Under the pieces are notes generated by a model. The model was not told where the DNA came from. It did no database searches and saw only the letters and a list, made by a program, of their open reading frames with translations. A DNA stretch of 64,000 bases from Chryseobacterium sp. (GTDB lineage: Bacteria; Bacteroidota; Bacteroidia; Flavobacteriales; Weeksellaceae): positions 124,001-188,000 of the forward strand of contig NZ_JAFAJM010000013.1 in the NCBI RefSeq assembly GCF_019236175.1, given 5' to 3'. Positions 35,617 through 45,771 of this stretch are shown piece by piece (positions within the stretch are counted from its first letter, which is position 1; every line of letters starts with the position of its first letter). Position numbers and translations under genes: made by a program.

Positions 35617-36804
35617 ATGAATAATAAGCTAGTTATACTTTCTATTGCAGCGTTTTCACTGACAGCCTGCAAAAAAGAAGCTCCGAAGCAGGATGGTGCA
35701 AAGCCTTATCCTGTGGTTTCAGTGGAGTCAAAAAATATAGTAGGTTATCAGACGTTTCCGGCTACCATTCAGGGTAGGGTAAACAATGATGTACGTGCCA
35801 AAATACAGGGATATATTACCCAATTATTGGTAGATGAAGGACAATATGTTACAAAAGGACAGCCTTTGTTCCGTCTGGAAACCAATATTCTGAGCGAAAA
35901 TGCAGCAGCTTCCAAAGCAGGAATCAGTGCTGCCGAATCTACCATTGCTGCTGCACAGGCTTCTGTAAATGCTGCACAGGTAGAAGTGAATAAACTTAAA
36001 CCTCTTGTTCAGAAAAATATCATCAGTAATGTACAGCTACAGACTGCGCAGGCTAATTTAGCCCAGGCTCAGGCTCAGCTGCAACAGGCTAATGCGGCCA
36101 AAAGACAGGCTGTTGCCAATTACAAAGGAGTAGAAGCCAATATCGAATATTCTATCATTCGTGCTCCTATTTCAGGAGTTGTCGGAAAACTCCCTCTGAA
36201 AGTGGGAAGTTTGGTAGGACCTTCTGATCAGACTCCTCTGACAACGATTTCTGATACTTCTCAGGTATTTGCTTATTTTGCCATGAATGAAAAGGAATAT
36301 TTCGATTTCCTTGAAAAAGTTCCTGGGGCTTCCATGCCGGAAAAAATCAAAAATCTTCCTATGGTTGAATTACAGCTTGCTAACGGAAGTCTTTATCCTG
36401 AAAAAGGAAAAATTGAAGCGATTACCGGCCAGATTGACCCTACTACGGGAACCATTCAGTTCAGAGTAGGATTTACCAACGCTCAGAAACTGCTAAGCAA
36501 CGGAAACAGCGGAACTATCAGATTCCCTCAACACTATGATAACGTATTGGTAGTTCCTGAAAGTGCGACTTATGAGCAACAGGGTATCGTTTACGTATAT
36601 AAAGTGGAAAAAGGGGATACTGCCAGAAATGTGGTCGTTAATGTAATCGACAGAATTGACAATCTTGCCCTTATCAAATCGGGGGTAAATAAAGGTGAAA
36701 CTGTTGTTGCTGCCGGTATCGGAGGTCTGAAACCCGGAACTGCCGTGAAGCCGAAACCCATCAAAATGGATAGTCTTGTTCAATCAATAAAACCGAAATT
36801 CTAA
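35617..36804 (+). CDS. RND efflux periplasmic adaptor (AcrA/MexA family lipoprotein)
   Basis: A 395-aa membrane fusion protein. Lipobox ends at Cys18 (LTAC). The lipoyl half (RVNNDVRAKIQGYITQLLVDEGQYVTKGQPLF), a coiled-coil hairpin with many Ala/Gln (about 95-180, e.g. LQTAQANLAQAQAQLQQANA), the second lipoyl half (IRAPISGVVGKLPLKVG) and the barrel/membrane-proximal domains are in order. It bridges the inner-membrane pump and the outer-membrane channel. Tight operon: stop overlaps the permease start by 1 bp. Confidence 0.95.
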   Translation: MNNKLVILSIAAFSLTACKKEAPKQDGAKPYPVVSVESKNIVGYQTFPATIQGRVNNDVRAKIQGYITQLLVDEGQYVTKGQPLFRLETNILSENAAASKAGISAAESTIAAAQASVNAAQVEVNKLKPLVQKNIISNVQLQTAQANLAQAQAQLQQANAAKRQAVANYKGVEANIEYSIIRAPISGVVGKLPLKVGSLVGPSDQTPLTTISDTSQVFAYFAMNEKEYFDFLEKVPGASMPEKIKNLPMVELQLANGSLYPEKGKIEAITGQIDPTTGTIQFRVGFTNAQKLLSNGNSGTIRFPQHYDNVLVVPESATYEQQGIVYVYKVEKGDTARNVVVNVIDRIDNLALIKSGVNKGETVVAAGIGGLKPGTAVKPKPIKMDSLVQSIKPKF

Positions 36805-39800
36805 TGATAAAAAACTTTATTAACAGACCGGTTTTATCTACCGTAATCTCAATTCTTATTGTGATTCTCGGTATATTAGGACTTGTCTCGTTACCGGTGA
36901 CTCAGTATCCGGATATTGCTCCTCCCACGGTAAGCGTTACCGCAAACTATACGGGAGCCAATGCGGAAACTGTAATGAAAAGTGTGGTTGTTCCTCTGGA
37001 AGAGCAGATCAATGGGGTGGAAGGAATGGATTATATCACTTCTTCTGCTGGAAATGACGGTTCTGCGCAGATTCAGGTGTTTTTTAAGCAAGGAATTGAC
37101 CCGGATATTGCTGCGGTAAACGTACAGAACCGTGTAGCCAGAGCAACACCTTTACTGCCTTCTGAAGTAACACGCTCAGGGGTGGTAACACAGAAACAGC
37201 AGACCAGTGCTCTGATGTATATGTCTTTCTATTCTGAAAATAAGGATCTGAATGATGTGTATCTTCAGAACTTTCTGAATATCAATATTATTCCAAACCT
37301 TAAAAGGGTAAATGGTGTAGGGGATGCCAACGTTTTCGGGGGTAAAAACTATTCCATGAGAATCTGGCTGGATCCTGCAAAAATGGCTGCCTACGGAGTA
37401 ACACCTACAGACGTTACAAATGCGATCAACGAGCAAAGTAGAGAAGCTGCAGCAGGTTCTATCGGACAGAACAGCGGAAGTTCTTTTGAATACATCATCA
37501 AATATGTAGGAAAGTTCAACGATAAGGGACAGTATGACAATATCATCATTAAATCCCTTAAAGACGGACAAAATCTGATGCTGAAAGATGTGGCGAAAGT
37601 AGAATTGGCCGGCCAGTCTTATACCGGAATCGGGGAAAACGGAAACAGTCCTTCCATCAGTATGGGGATCTTCCAGACACCGGGTTCCAATGCACAGGAA
37701 ATTATTAAAAATATCAAGACTTACCTGAAATCGGCAGAGAGTACTTTCCCGAAAGGAATTAAATATACTTTTAACTTCGATACGAACGAGTTCCTTGATG
37801 CTTCTATTGAAAAGGTTGTTCATACCTTGCTTGAAGCATTTATCCTTGTATTTATCGTGGTGTATATATTCCTACAGGATTTCAGATCTACATTGATTCC
37901 GGCAATTGCAGTTCCGGTATCGATTGTAGGAGCATTCTTCTTCCTGAATTTATTCGGATATTCACTCAACCTTTTAACCTTATTCGCCCTTGTACTGGCA
38001 ATTGGTATTGTGGTGGATGATGCCATTGTGGTCGTTGAGGCGGTGCACGCTAAAATGGAACACGGTATTTCTGACGCGAAGAAAGCAACTGTAGAAGCGA
38101 TGGATGAAATTACAGGGGCGATTATTTCTATCACCCTGGTAATGGCATCGGTATTTATTCCGGTAACATTTATCAAGGGGCCTACCGGAGTATTCTATCA
38201 GCAGTTTGGTATTACCCTAATTGTAGCCATCGTAATTTCTGCGATTAATGCATTGACATTAAGTCCGGTTTTATGTTCTTTATTCTTAAAACCGCATGCA
38301 GAGCATCATGAAAAGTACCAAAGTATGAACTTTATGCAGAAATTTTTCTACAAGTTCAATATTGCTTTTAAAACAACGACTGAGCGTTACGGAAGAGGAT
38401 TCGTATTCCTTTTAAGACATAAATGGGTTACCCTGATTATTTTCGCGGTTACAGGCGGTATCTTATTCTGGGCAAGCAGTACCATGAAGAAAGGTTTCGT
38501 ACCTACAGAAGACCGCGGGATTATCTTTACAGATGTACAGCTTCCTCCGGGGGCTTCTATGGAAAGAACCTATAATGTACTGAAAACACTTCAGGCGAAT
38601 GCACTGAAAGTTCCGGGAGTACAAAACGTGACCATCTCTACCGGTAGAGGTTTCTTATCCGGAAACGGAAGTAACAACGGTCTTGCTTTCATTAAATTAA
38701 AGCCGTTTGAAGACAGGAAAAAAGATGGGCAGAGCTCTGATGATATTACCAAAAAATTATTCGGTATTTCAGGTTCCGTTCCTGATGCAAAAGTAGTATT
38801 CTTCCAGCCTCCGAGTGTACCAGGTTTTGGTAATAGTGCAGGTTTTGAAATGGTATTACTGGATAAATCAGGAGGTGAATATGCGGATCTTGATGCAAAG
38901 ACGAATGAGTTTATCGGGAAACTGATGCAGAGACCTGAAATCGAATTTGCCCAAACTTCATTCAATACAAAATACCCTCAGTATCAAATGGATATCAATG
39001 TTCCGCTGGCTAAGCAGCTTGGCGTATCTGTAAGTGATATCCTTGCGACAATGCAGGGGTATATCGGAGGTATTTATACCGCTGACTTTACCAAATACGG
39101 AAAGCAGTTCAGAGTAATGGTTCAGGCTCTTCCTGAAAACAGAAAAAGCATTGACAACCTGAATGAGCTGTATGTAAGAACAGGATCTGGTGTCATGTCT
39201 CCGATCTCTCAGTTTGTAACCCTTAGCAAAGCATACGGACCACAGTCTGTAAGCCGTTATAACCTGTTTACTTCGGTGAAGATTACGGGAGCCAACTCTG
39301 CGGGATTCAGTTCCGGGGATGCGATTGCAGCTGTACAGCAGGTAGCCGGAGAAACTCTGAACCAGAATTACGCTGTTGAGTTTACCGGATTATCCAGAGA
39401 AGAATTGGCATCAGGATCTCAGACGCTGATCATATTTGCCTTAAGTTTGATTTTTGTCTACTTTATCCTTTCAGCACAATATGAAAGTTATATCCTTCCG
39501 CTGGTGGTTGTAATTTCTCTTCCTTTAGGGGTAATGGGAGCTTATTTCGGTCAGAAGATCATGGGCTTGGAAAACAATATTTATTTCCAGATTGCACTGA
39601 TCATGCTTGTAGGGCTATTGGCGAAAAATGCGATCCTTATTGTCGAATTTGCGATTCAGAGAAGACACCACGGAGAAACCATCGTCATGTCTGCCATTAA
39701 TGCTGCAAAAGCGAGGCTAAGACCAATCCTGATGACTTCATTTGCTTTTATCTTCGGTTTATTGCCTTTGGTATTAGCAAGCGGAATCGGGGCGGTAGGT

Positions 39801-39950
39801 AACCGTTCCATTGCAACCGGAGCAGCAATTGGTCTATTGATAGGGACTATTTTAGGACTTTTTGTAATCCCGGTACTGTACGTGATTTTTGAAACACTAC
39901 AGGAAAAGATCAAGCCTATTAAAAAAGAAGAAATCAATTTAGCAGAATAA
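36804..39950 (+). CDS. RND multidrug efflux permease (AcrB/HAE1 type)
   Basis: A 1048-aa pump with the standard 12 membrane segments and two large periplasmic loops. N-terminus MIKNFINRPVLSTVISILIVI; the proton-relay segment LALVLAIGIVVDDAIVVVEA carries two Asp (D-D in the VVDDAI motif), and the partner lysine lies in MLVGLLAKNAILIVEFA. G-x-x-x-x-x-x-S-R-x-N/T-x-x motifs are present (YGPQSVSRYNLFTSV). Substrates are probably hydrophobic drugs, but specificity cannot be read. Efflux is driven by the proton gradient across the inner membrane. Confidence 0.96.
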   Translation: MIKNFINRPVLSTVISILIVILGILGLVSLPVTQYPDIAPPTVSVTANYTGANAETVMKSVVVPLEEQINGVEGMDYITSSAGNDGSAQIQVFFKQGIDPDIAAVNVQNRVARATPLLPSEVTRSGVVTQKQQTSALMYMSFYSENKDLNDVYLQNFLNINIIPNLKRVNGVGDANVFGGKNYSMRIWLDPAKMAAYGVTPTDVTNAINEQSREAAAGSIGQNSGSSFEYIIKYVGKFNDKGQYDNIIIKSLKDGQNLMLKDVAKVELAGQSYTGIGENGNSPSISMGIFQTPGSNAQEIIKNIKTYLKSAESTFPKGIKYTFNFDTNEFLDASIEKVVHTLLEAFILVFIVVYIFLQDFRSTLIPAIAVPVSIVGAFFFLNLFGYSLNLLTLFALVLAIGIVVDDAIVVVEAVHAKMEHGISDAKKATVEAMDEITGAIISITLVMASVFIPVTFIKGPTGVFYQQFGITLIVAIVISAINALTLSPVLCSLFLKPHAEHHEKYQSMNFMQKFFYKFNIAFKTTTERYGRGFVFLLRHKWVTLIIFAVTGGILFWASSTMKKGFVPTEDRGIIFTDVQLPPGASMERTYNVLKTLQANALKVPGVQNVTISTGRGFLSGNGSNNGLAFIKLKPFEDRKKDGQSSDDITKKLFGISGSVPDAKVVFFQPPSVPGFGNSAGFEMVLLDKSGGEYADLDAKTNEFIGKLMQRPEIEFAQTSFNTKYPQYQMDINVPLAKQLGVSVSDILATMQGYIGGIYTADFTKYGKQFRVMVQALPENRKSIDNLNELYVRTGSGVMSPISQFVTLSKAYGPQSVSRYNLFTSVKITGANSAGFSSGDAIAAVQQVAGETLNQNYAVEFTGLSREELASGSQTLIIFALSLIFVYFILSAQYESYILPLVVVISLPLGVMGAYFGQKIMGLENNIYFQIALIMLVGLLAKNAILIVEFAIQRRHHGETIVMSAINAAKARLRPILMTSFAFIFGLLPLVLASGIGAVGNRSIATGAAIGLLIGTILGLFVIPVLYVIFETLQEKIKPIKKEEINLAE

Positions 39951-39956
39951 AAATTA

Positions 39957-40030
39957 AAAATTCGGGGCCCGGAAATTAGATCTTTAACCGATATCTGATT
40001 TCCGACCTCTGATTTCTAACTTCTAATTTT
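39957..40030. repeat. Intergenic repeat cluster with CTGATTTC words
   Basis: Between permease and outer-membrane factor genes lie spaced copies of a degenerate element: ATATCTGATTTC, CTCTGATTTC and CTTCTAATTT at roughly 14-nt spacing, next to CGGGGCCCGG. The same words occur in inverted form at 8903-8952. It lies inside the operon and may affect downstream expression. Confidence 0.4.
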
Positions 40031-40035
40031 AAATA

Positions 40036-41451
40036 ATGAAGAGTTTATTAAATATCATAAAAGGAATAACTTTTTCAGTCTTCATACTGGGAGCCATTAC
40101 ATCCTGTATGGCCAGAAAAGAGTATGAAAGACCGAAGAACGTTGTTGACGAAAAGCTGTACCGTACCGATATGCTTCCTTCAGACAGTACGACTATTGCT
40201 AATATCTCCTGGAAAGAGATCTTCACGGATCCTATTCTTCAGAAACATATTTCAAAAGCACTGGATAACAACCTTGATATCAGAATCGCTTTAGAAAGTA
40301 TCAATTCTGCTGAAGCCTATCTGAAACAAAGCAAGGCCGCATATCAGCCTACGCTGAGCATCGGACCTAATTATACCTTTCAGACCCAGTCTATCAACAC
40401 GCAGTTTGGGCAAATCATCGGATCAAGAAGATATGTAAACCAGTTTGATATCACAGCCAGTCTCGGATGGGAAGCGGATATCTGGGGTAAACTGAAAGCT
40501 CAGGAAAAAGCTCAGCTTGCCACGTATTTAGGAACTGTGGCAGCTCATAAAGCCGTAAAAAGCAGTCTGGTATCTTCCATCGCTTCGGCTTATTATCAGT
40601 TGCTGACTTTCGACGCCCAGAAAAAAATTATCTCGGAAACGATTGCAGTACGTGAAAAAAACTTAGAAACAACGAAAGCTTTAAAGATTTCAGGCACCGT
40701 AACAGAAGTAGCTGTACAGCAGAGTGAGGCTCTTGTTTTCAATGCAAAATCTCTATTGATAGACATTGATACGCAAATCCAGCTGCTTGAAAATACCATG
40801 AGTCTTTTGATGGGAGAACCGTCACATACGATTGAAAGATCTACTCTGGAAGGACAGAAGCTTCCGATCGATCTTAGACTGGGATACCCGACCCAATTGC
40901 TGGCTAACCGTCCGGACGTGATGAGAGCGGAATATAATCTGATGAATGCTTTCGAACTGACTAATGCTGCGAAAGCCCAGTTTTATCCGACACTGAAGAT
41001 CACCGGAAGCGGGGGAGTTCAGTCTGTGGATATCGACCACCTTTTCAGCGTGAATTCACTATTTGCCAATGTAGTGGCTGGTTTAGCCCAACCGATTTTA
41101 AACAGAAGACAGATCAAGACCAACTATGACGTGAGTCTTGCGAATCAGGAAACGGCTTATCTGAATTTCAGAAAGACAGTGCTTACTGCCGGAAAAGAAG
41201 TTTCTGATGCGATCAGAGTATTTTCGGTACAGGATTCTTTTATCGAACTGAAAGAAAAAGAGCTGGATGCTTATAAAAAATCAGTAGACTATTCTCAGGA
41301 GCTGGTAAATTACGGGATGGCCAACTATCTTGAAGTATTGAATGCCAGTGTGAATTCATTAAATGCAGAACTTAATATTTCCAATGCAAGATACAGTAAA
41401 ATGAAGGCTGCCGTTGAGCTTTATCAGGCTTTAGGCGGAGGCTGGAAATAA
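40036..41451 (+). CDS. Outer-membrane efflux factor (TolC/NodT family lipoprotein)
   Basis: A 471-aa protein with lipobox ending at Cys24 (ITSC) and the two-repeat OEP structure: SQWSWKE-type start (ANISWKEIFTDPILQKHISKAL), long helical coiled coils with many Ala/Gln, and conserved LLANRPDVMRAEYNLMNA near the centre (about 286-303). It forms the outer-membrane channel of the RND complex. It ends the operon with a good terminator. Confidence 0.94.
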   Translation: MKSLLNIIKGITFSVFILGAITSCMARKEYERPKNVVDEKLYRTDMLPSDSTTIANISWKEIFTDPILQKHISKALDNNLDIRIALESINSAEAYLKQSKAAYQPTLSIGPNYTFQTQSINTQFGQIIGSRRYVNQFDITASLGWEADIWGKLKAQEKAQLATYLGTVAAHKAVKSSLVSSIASAYYQLLTFDAQKKIISETIAVREKNLETTKALKISGTVTEVAVQQSEALVFNAKSLLIDIDTQIQLLENTMSLLMGEPSHTIERSTLEGQKLPIDLRLGYPTQLLANRPDVMRAEYNLMNAFELTNAAKAQFYPTLKITGSGGVQSVDIDHLFSVNSLFANVVAGLAQPILNRRQIKTNYDVSLANQETAYLNFRKTVLTAGKEVSDAIRVFSVQDSFIELKEKELDAYKKSVDYSQELVNYGMANYLEVLNASVNSLNAELNISNARYSKMKAAVELYQALGGGWK

Positions 41452-41474
41452 ACAGTTTTTTTGTTAGATACATA

Positions 41475-41507
41475 AAAACGTGTACCGTTAAGGTGCACGT
41501 TTTTTTT
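41475..41507 (+). terminator. Terminator of the RND operon
   Basis: Stem AAAACGTGTACC/GGTGCACGTTTT with one G-T pair and a T-tract. Confidence 0.85.
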
Positions 41508-41572
41508 GACCAACTTTTTAATTTACGTTAAAATTTTGTAAAGTATTCGTTTTTATTTGTATATATGTATTT

Positions 41573-41584
41573 AACTACGTAGTT
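41573..41584. promoter_or_regulatory. Palindrome upstream of the GNAT-MarR pair
   Basis: AACTACGTAGTT is a perfect 12-bp palindrome 22 bp before the GNAT start codon. It is a candidate operator for the MarR regulator of the same operon. No certain -7 box is visible here. Confidence 0.45.
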
Positions 41585-41606
41585 TTATACTTTAAAATTA
41601 AATGCT

Positions 41607-42095
41607 ATGAAATTTGAGATTCTGCCTATAGGGGATTCGTATTCGGAACAGGCGATTGATTTGATTTTGACTATTCAGCAGAAGGAATTTAATATTCCTA
41701 TTACGATAACAGATCAGCCGGATCTGCTGCAGATTGAGAGCTTTTACAGGAAAGCCGGCGGAAATTTCTGGGGGGCTTTTGTGGATCATGAACTGGTGGG
41801 TTCCATTGCTTTGGTGAAATTTGATGAGAGGGCAGGAGCCATTCGGAAAATGTTTGTGAAGAAAGAATTCAGAGGGAAAGAGTTTAATATTGCCCAGGTT
41901 CTGTTGGAAGTGCTGATCAGTTTCTGTCGTGACAACGGAATTGATGATCTCTATCTGGGAACGATAACTGTTCTCAAGGCAGCCCAGCGCTTTTATGAAA
42001 GGAACCATTTTACAAAAATAGCCAAAGATGAGCTTCCGGCCCTGTTTCCGCTAATGAGTGCGGACGATATCTTTTACCACTTAAATATCAGATGA
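41607..42095 (+). CDS. GNAT family N-acetyltransferase
   Basis: A 162-aa acetyltransferase with the acetyl-CoA loop FVKKEFRGKEFNIAQVLLEV and the strand region IDDLYLGTITVLKAAQRFYERNHF, matching GNAT motifs. Its stop overlaps the start of the MarR gene (ATGA), a tightly coupled pair. In other bacteria GNAT-MarR pairs or fusions act as small detoxification modules; the substrate here is unknown. Confidence 0.85.
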   Translation: MKFEILPIGDSYSEQAIDLILTIQQKEFNIPITITDQPDLLQIESFYRKAGGNFWGAFVDHELVGSIALVKFDERAGAIRKMFVKKEFRGKEFNIAQVLLEVLISFCRDNGIDDLYLGTITVLKAAQRFYERNHFTKIAKDELPALFPLMSADDIFYHLNIR

Positions 42096-42580
42096 TCATG
42101 AATAATGTAATCAACGAAGCTGGGATTCTTGCTATTTCAACGCGTCTTCACCGCCTCAGTGAACAGCTCAGAAAGGATGGTGCCATGATCTATAAAGCTT
42201 TTGGAATTGACTTTGAGCTGAAATGGTTTCCCGTTATCTTTACCATCTATAAAAAAGAAGTAGCAAGTGTGGTAGAAATTGCCAACGAAATTGGATATAC
42301 CCATCCGTCCACCATCACTTTACTCAAAGAACTTGAAAAGCTGGAATTAATACAATGGGAAAAGGACAGGCAGGACGAGCGTAAAAGATTGTTTAAGCTG
42401 ACCTCTAAAGGTAATGAACTTATTGATAAGATGAAACCGGTTTGGGAGCTGATGTCTCAGATCTTAGGTGATATTGCAGACAATAAAAACAATTTGCTGA
42501 CCGCCATTGATGAAGCCGAAGAGAAACTTGCCGGCCAATCTTTTTACCAGAGAGCGCTACGGCTTAAGAATTCGGGATAA
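42092..42580 (+). CDS. MarR family transcriptional regulator
   Basis: A 162-aa MarR protein (or 160 aa from the ATG at 42098). Winged helix with VVEIANEIGYTHPSTITLLKELEKL and wing WEKDRQDERKRLFKLTSKG. Position behind the acetyltransferase suggests it represses this two-gene unit through the AACTACGTAGTT palindrome. Terminator at 42688-42715 is shared with the convergent TonB-dependent receptor. Confidence 0.85.
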   Translation: MIMNNVINEAGILAISTRLHRLSEQLRKDGAMIYKAFGIDFELKWFPVIFTIYKKEVASVVEIANEIGYTHPSTITLLKELEKLELIQWEKDRQDERKRLFKLTSKGNELIDKMKPVWELMSQILGDIADNKNNLLTAIDEAEEKLAGQSFYQRALRLKNSG

Positions 42581-42687
42581 AAACCTGAGAATTCCGTTTT
42601 TAAAGAAGTTTTCTATTTTAGGATCAGTGCTTATCCGGACTTTTTGATATGATTTTCAATAGTAAATTTTCTATAAAATTCCACCAT

Positions 42688-42715
42688 AAAAAACCCGCCA
42701 TTTCCGGCGGGTTTT
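42688..42715. terminator. Bidirectional terminator
   Basis: Stem AACCCGCC/GGCGGGTT with 6-nt loop, flanked by A-run and T-run; shared by convergent genes. Confidence 0.85.
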
Positions 42716-42742
42716 ATTGATTACGTATTTATATGCTGTTGG

Positions 42743-45352
42743 TTAGAATTTGAAGGTTGCCGCTACGGACCACGTTCTTCCAAATCCCAGGAATCCTGTG
42801 TTTCCGTCTGCTACGCCCTGATAAACTCTTCCTGCTTCCTGGTATGTTTTTCCGGCATCCGGACCATTGGCAATTTTATCGGTCGTATGAATATTAGAAC
42901 TTAGTTCAGAGATATAATATTTGTTGAACAGGTTGTATACATTCGCTCTTAGGGTTAACGATTTTTTCTGATCGATAACGAATTTATAAGAAGCACCTAC
43001 ATCAAATAAATGATAACTCGGTAGTTTTACGATTCCTTTTTCTCTTGCTGCTTCGGTAAGGAAGTTGATCGGGTTGAACTGAGCATATAATTTGTCGTAG
43101 TATTCCCAGTTGGCATCAATGCTGAATGCTTTGGTAATATTATAGTCAGCACCGATACTTGCTGTCGTCTGAGCAGCATCTCCAACTTTAAGATCTTTGA
43201 TATTGATGGTTCCTGTTGCTCCGGAAACTTCCTGATTGGTCTGAACATCCATGATGTTGAAACTTGCATTTCCTTTGTATTTCCAGTTACCCATTGAAAC
43301 CATTCCTCTTAATCTAAGGTTAGCTACCGGTCTTGCTTTTGCTTCCAGCTCAATTCCCTGGTGAAGCTGACCCACATTTAATGCATTATAGAAATAGGCA
43401 TTTCCAAGTTTAAGCTGAGAGAAGTTGGCCACATCTGCTGCACCAGCGTTGAATGTTCTTGAAATAAAACGATCATCCCATTGCGTTCTGTAGGCATTGA
43501 TGTTAATATCGATATAGCGTGATTTGAAACCATATCCTAATTCTACAGAAAAGATTCTTTCGTTCTTCGCATCGTTATAGATATTTTGGTTGGATGGGAA
43601 CAGGGCGTTGAATAGTGGCTGCCTTGAGATCACTCCCGTATTGAAAAATACGTTGTGATGCTCATCGATATTATAGTTTGCACCTCCTTTTACAATATAA
43701 CCTGTTTTGTGGTACCATTTGGTAGATTGGTTTTCGGGAGTATACAACATATAGTCTATTCTCTTGTAGTACTGTTCGGAAACGGATCCCTGAACGGATG
43801 CACTTAGTTTTTCCGTGCTGTATTCAACCATACCGTAGGCACCGGCCCATTTTACAAGGCCCTCGTTGTAAATAGATACTTTCTGGGCATTGCCAAGTTT
43901 GGTAAGCGGTTCAGGTTTTACAACCTGGTTTACATAATATCCTTTTGGAGAATTAACGGTATTAGGAACATATAATGCATCAGATCCTAACATATCTGTA
44001 ACGATATCATAAAGGGCTCCTTTGTATGTTTTAAGGTCAATACCTCCGTTAAAAGTCCAGTTGTTCTTTTTGTAGTTAAGATCAGCAATAGCTCCGTACC
44101 AGTCGTGGGCATTGATACTCTGTTTTCTTACAATTCCTGTCGTTCCGTTCAGAGTCGCTACATATTGTCCGTTATAATCAGCAGGAGAGCCTGCAGGTGC
44201 CGTAAAGGTAGATTTCTGGAAAGTGTTTCCGTTATAATCCGTTACCATACCGCCTCTGTTATAACGGTAAATCATATCCCAGTTGATGGTACCGTCTCCA
44301 CCCTGACCGTAGTTCATGAAATTCATAGTTTGTCCGCTGGCATTTTTAATGGAACCGTTAAGTCCGGTACCACCGCCACCGCGTCCCCATGAACCATAGA
44401 CTACTGTGGAAAGTTTAAGGTTGTCATTGATACTCCAGTCCCAGTTTAGGGATGCAATAGGTTTATGATAGAAGTTAGGGGCTAGATTGAATGAGGATCC
44501 GTTCAGCATCCCCGTTTGTGGATTGTATCTTCTTCCGTAGGTTTCAAACTGCTGTAAAGTTGCTACATTGGCACCGGTTGCAGATGATCTTCTCGTATCA
44601 TGTACCTGAGGTGCTCCGGTTGCAATGAAATTGAATGCATGTTTTTCATTAGGCTTAAATCCTGTTGAGAAAAACCATGAATACCCTTCTCCCTTGGTTC
44701 CGTTGATATACCCATCACCTTGCCAACGGGAAAGTAATACTGTTGTTGCCCATTTGTTTTTTAATCCTGAAGAATACATTGCAGATAATCTGGAATAGTT
44801 ATCATTACCAATTTCTCCTTTGATCATTGCTTTTTGCTCAGAATCGGTAGCTTTGGTTGTGATATTGATGGTACCTCCAACAGAAGGAACCACGAATTTG
44901 GAAGCACCTAATCCTCTCTGAATCTGAATGGAGCTTGCAATATCTGCCAATCCTGTCCAGTTTGACCAGTAAACGGTACCTCCCTGCATGTCATTCACGG
45001 GCTGCCCGTTGATAATGACAGCGATATTGGCTCCGTCAAAACCTCTCATGTTAATTCTGCTGTCTCCAAATCCACCGCCTACTTTGGTAACGTAAACGGA
45101 AGGGGTAGACTTCATAATTTCGGGAAATTCTCTGTTTCCTAATTTCTCCTGAATTTCAGCTGCCTTAATGGTAGAAACTGCAACAGGCGTTTTTCTTTCT
45201 TTGGCTGTCTGGGAAAGGTTTCTTCCCACTAACATCACCTCATCAATAGATTTGGATTTTTCTAAAGAATCCTTCGTACTCTGCCCGTAATACAAGGCGG
45301 CCGTTGGTAATACAAGCGCTATAATTAGACGCTTCTTGAAAATAATGCTCAT
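42743..45352 (-). CDS. TonB-dependent outer-membrane receptor
   Basis: An 869-aa receptor. Signal peptide ends at about residue 23 (ALYYGQ), followed by a TonB-box-like DEVMLVG and the plug domain (about 55-170: KTPVAVSTIKAAEI, MRGFDGANIAVIINGQPVND, SIQIQRGLGASKFVVPSVGG). The barrel fills the rest and ends in the aromatic-terminated strand SVAATFKF. No SusD gene or siderophore enzymes are adjacent, so substrate is open; iron chelates or a small organic ligand are possible. The start lies far from the glycosyltransferase gene upstream, so it is probably monocistronic. Confidence 0.9.
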   Translation of the reverse strand: MSIIFKKRLIIALVLPTAALYYGQSTKDSLEKSKSIDEVMLVGRNLSQTAKERKTPVAVSTIKAAEIQEKLGNREFPEIMKSTPSVYVTKVGGGFGDSRINMRGFDGANIAVIINGQPVNDMQGGTVYWSNWTGLADIASSIQIQRGLGASKFVVPSVGGTINITTKATDSEQKAMIKGEIGNDNYSRLSAMYSSGLKNKWATTVLLSRWQGDGYINGTKGEGYSWFFSTGFKPNEKHAFNFIATGAPQVHDTRRSSATGANVATLQQFETYGRRYNPQTGMLNGSSFNLAPNFYHKPIASLNWDWSINDNLKLSTVVYGSWGRGGGGTGLNGSIKNASGQTMNFMNYGQGGDGTINWDMIYRYNRGGMVTDYNGNTFQKSTFTAPAGSPADYNGQYVATLNGTTGIVRKQSINAHDWYGAIADLNYKKNNWTFNGGIDLKTYKGALYDIVTDMLGSDALYVPNTVNSPKGYYVNQVVKPEPLTKLGNAQKVSIYNEGLVKWAGAYGMVEYSTEKLSASVQGSVSEQYYKRIDYMLYTPENQSTKWYHKTGYIVKGGANYNIDEHHNVFFNTGVISRQPLFNALFPSNQNIYNDAKNERIFSVELGYGFKSRYIDININAYRTQWDDRFISRTFNAGAADVANFSQLKLGNAYFYNALNVGQLHQGIELEAKARPVANLRLRGMVSMGNWKYKGNASFNIMDVQTNQEVSGATGTINIKDLKVGDAAQTTASIGADYNITKAFSIDANWEYYDKLYAQFNPINFLTEAAREKGIVKLPSYHLFDVGASYKFVIDQKKSLTLRANVYNLFNKYYISELSSNIHTTDKIANGPDAGKTYQEAGRVYQGVADGNTGFLGFGRTWSVAATFKF

Positions 45353-45771
45353 GAAATAAACTAGCGTGTTTGAATTTAAGGCTGCAAAGATGACTATTTA
45401 TTTTTGAATTGAGTATTAAATCTTCATCAGGGGATTTTATAAAGACTGGCAATAGCGCATGATTAGGCATTTTTTGGCTTATATTAATTCACTTCAGCTC
45501 CGTTATTCAGACTTTGCGATAAGAATACATTAAAATAGGAGAGGATTTGTTGGAATTAATTCTTAATACCTTAATTTTATTTTTTCTATTTAAAAATTGT
45601 ATTGTTATACGATGAAGCTTGAAGTTCTTATTAAAAGATTAAAATTCTTAGATAAAAGGAATTTATTAGCCTGCTATTTTGCATATTTCTTAGATTTTAT
45701 GATGCTTTAGAAGATTTTTTAAGCATGTGCTGGTTTCCAGGAAATGAATATATGTATCATTCTTAAAGGGA
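45353..45771. other. 419-bp intergenic region
   Basis: AT-rich, no supported gene. It contains the 5' leader of the TonB-dependent receptor (minus strand) and the 3' side of the glycosyltransferase. No convincing hairpin. Confidence 0.4.

Noticed and set aside
42743-45352. TonB-dependent receptor as the lanthipeptide immunity or import protein
   Set aside because: It is separated from the cluster by a glycosyltransferase gene and more than 1 kb, on the opposite strand to the biosynthetic genes; another barrel gene lies within the cluster.
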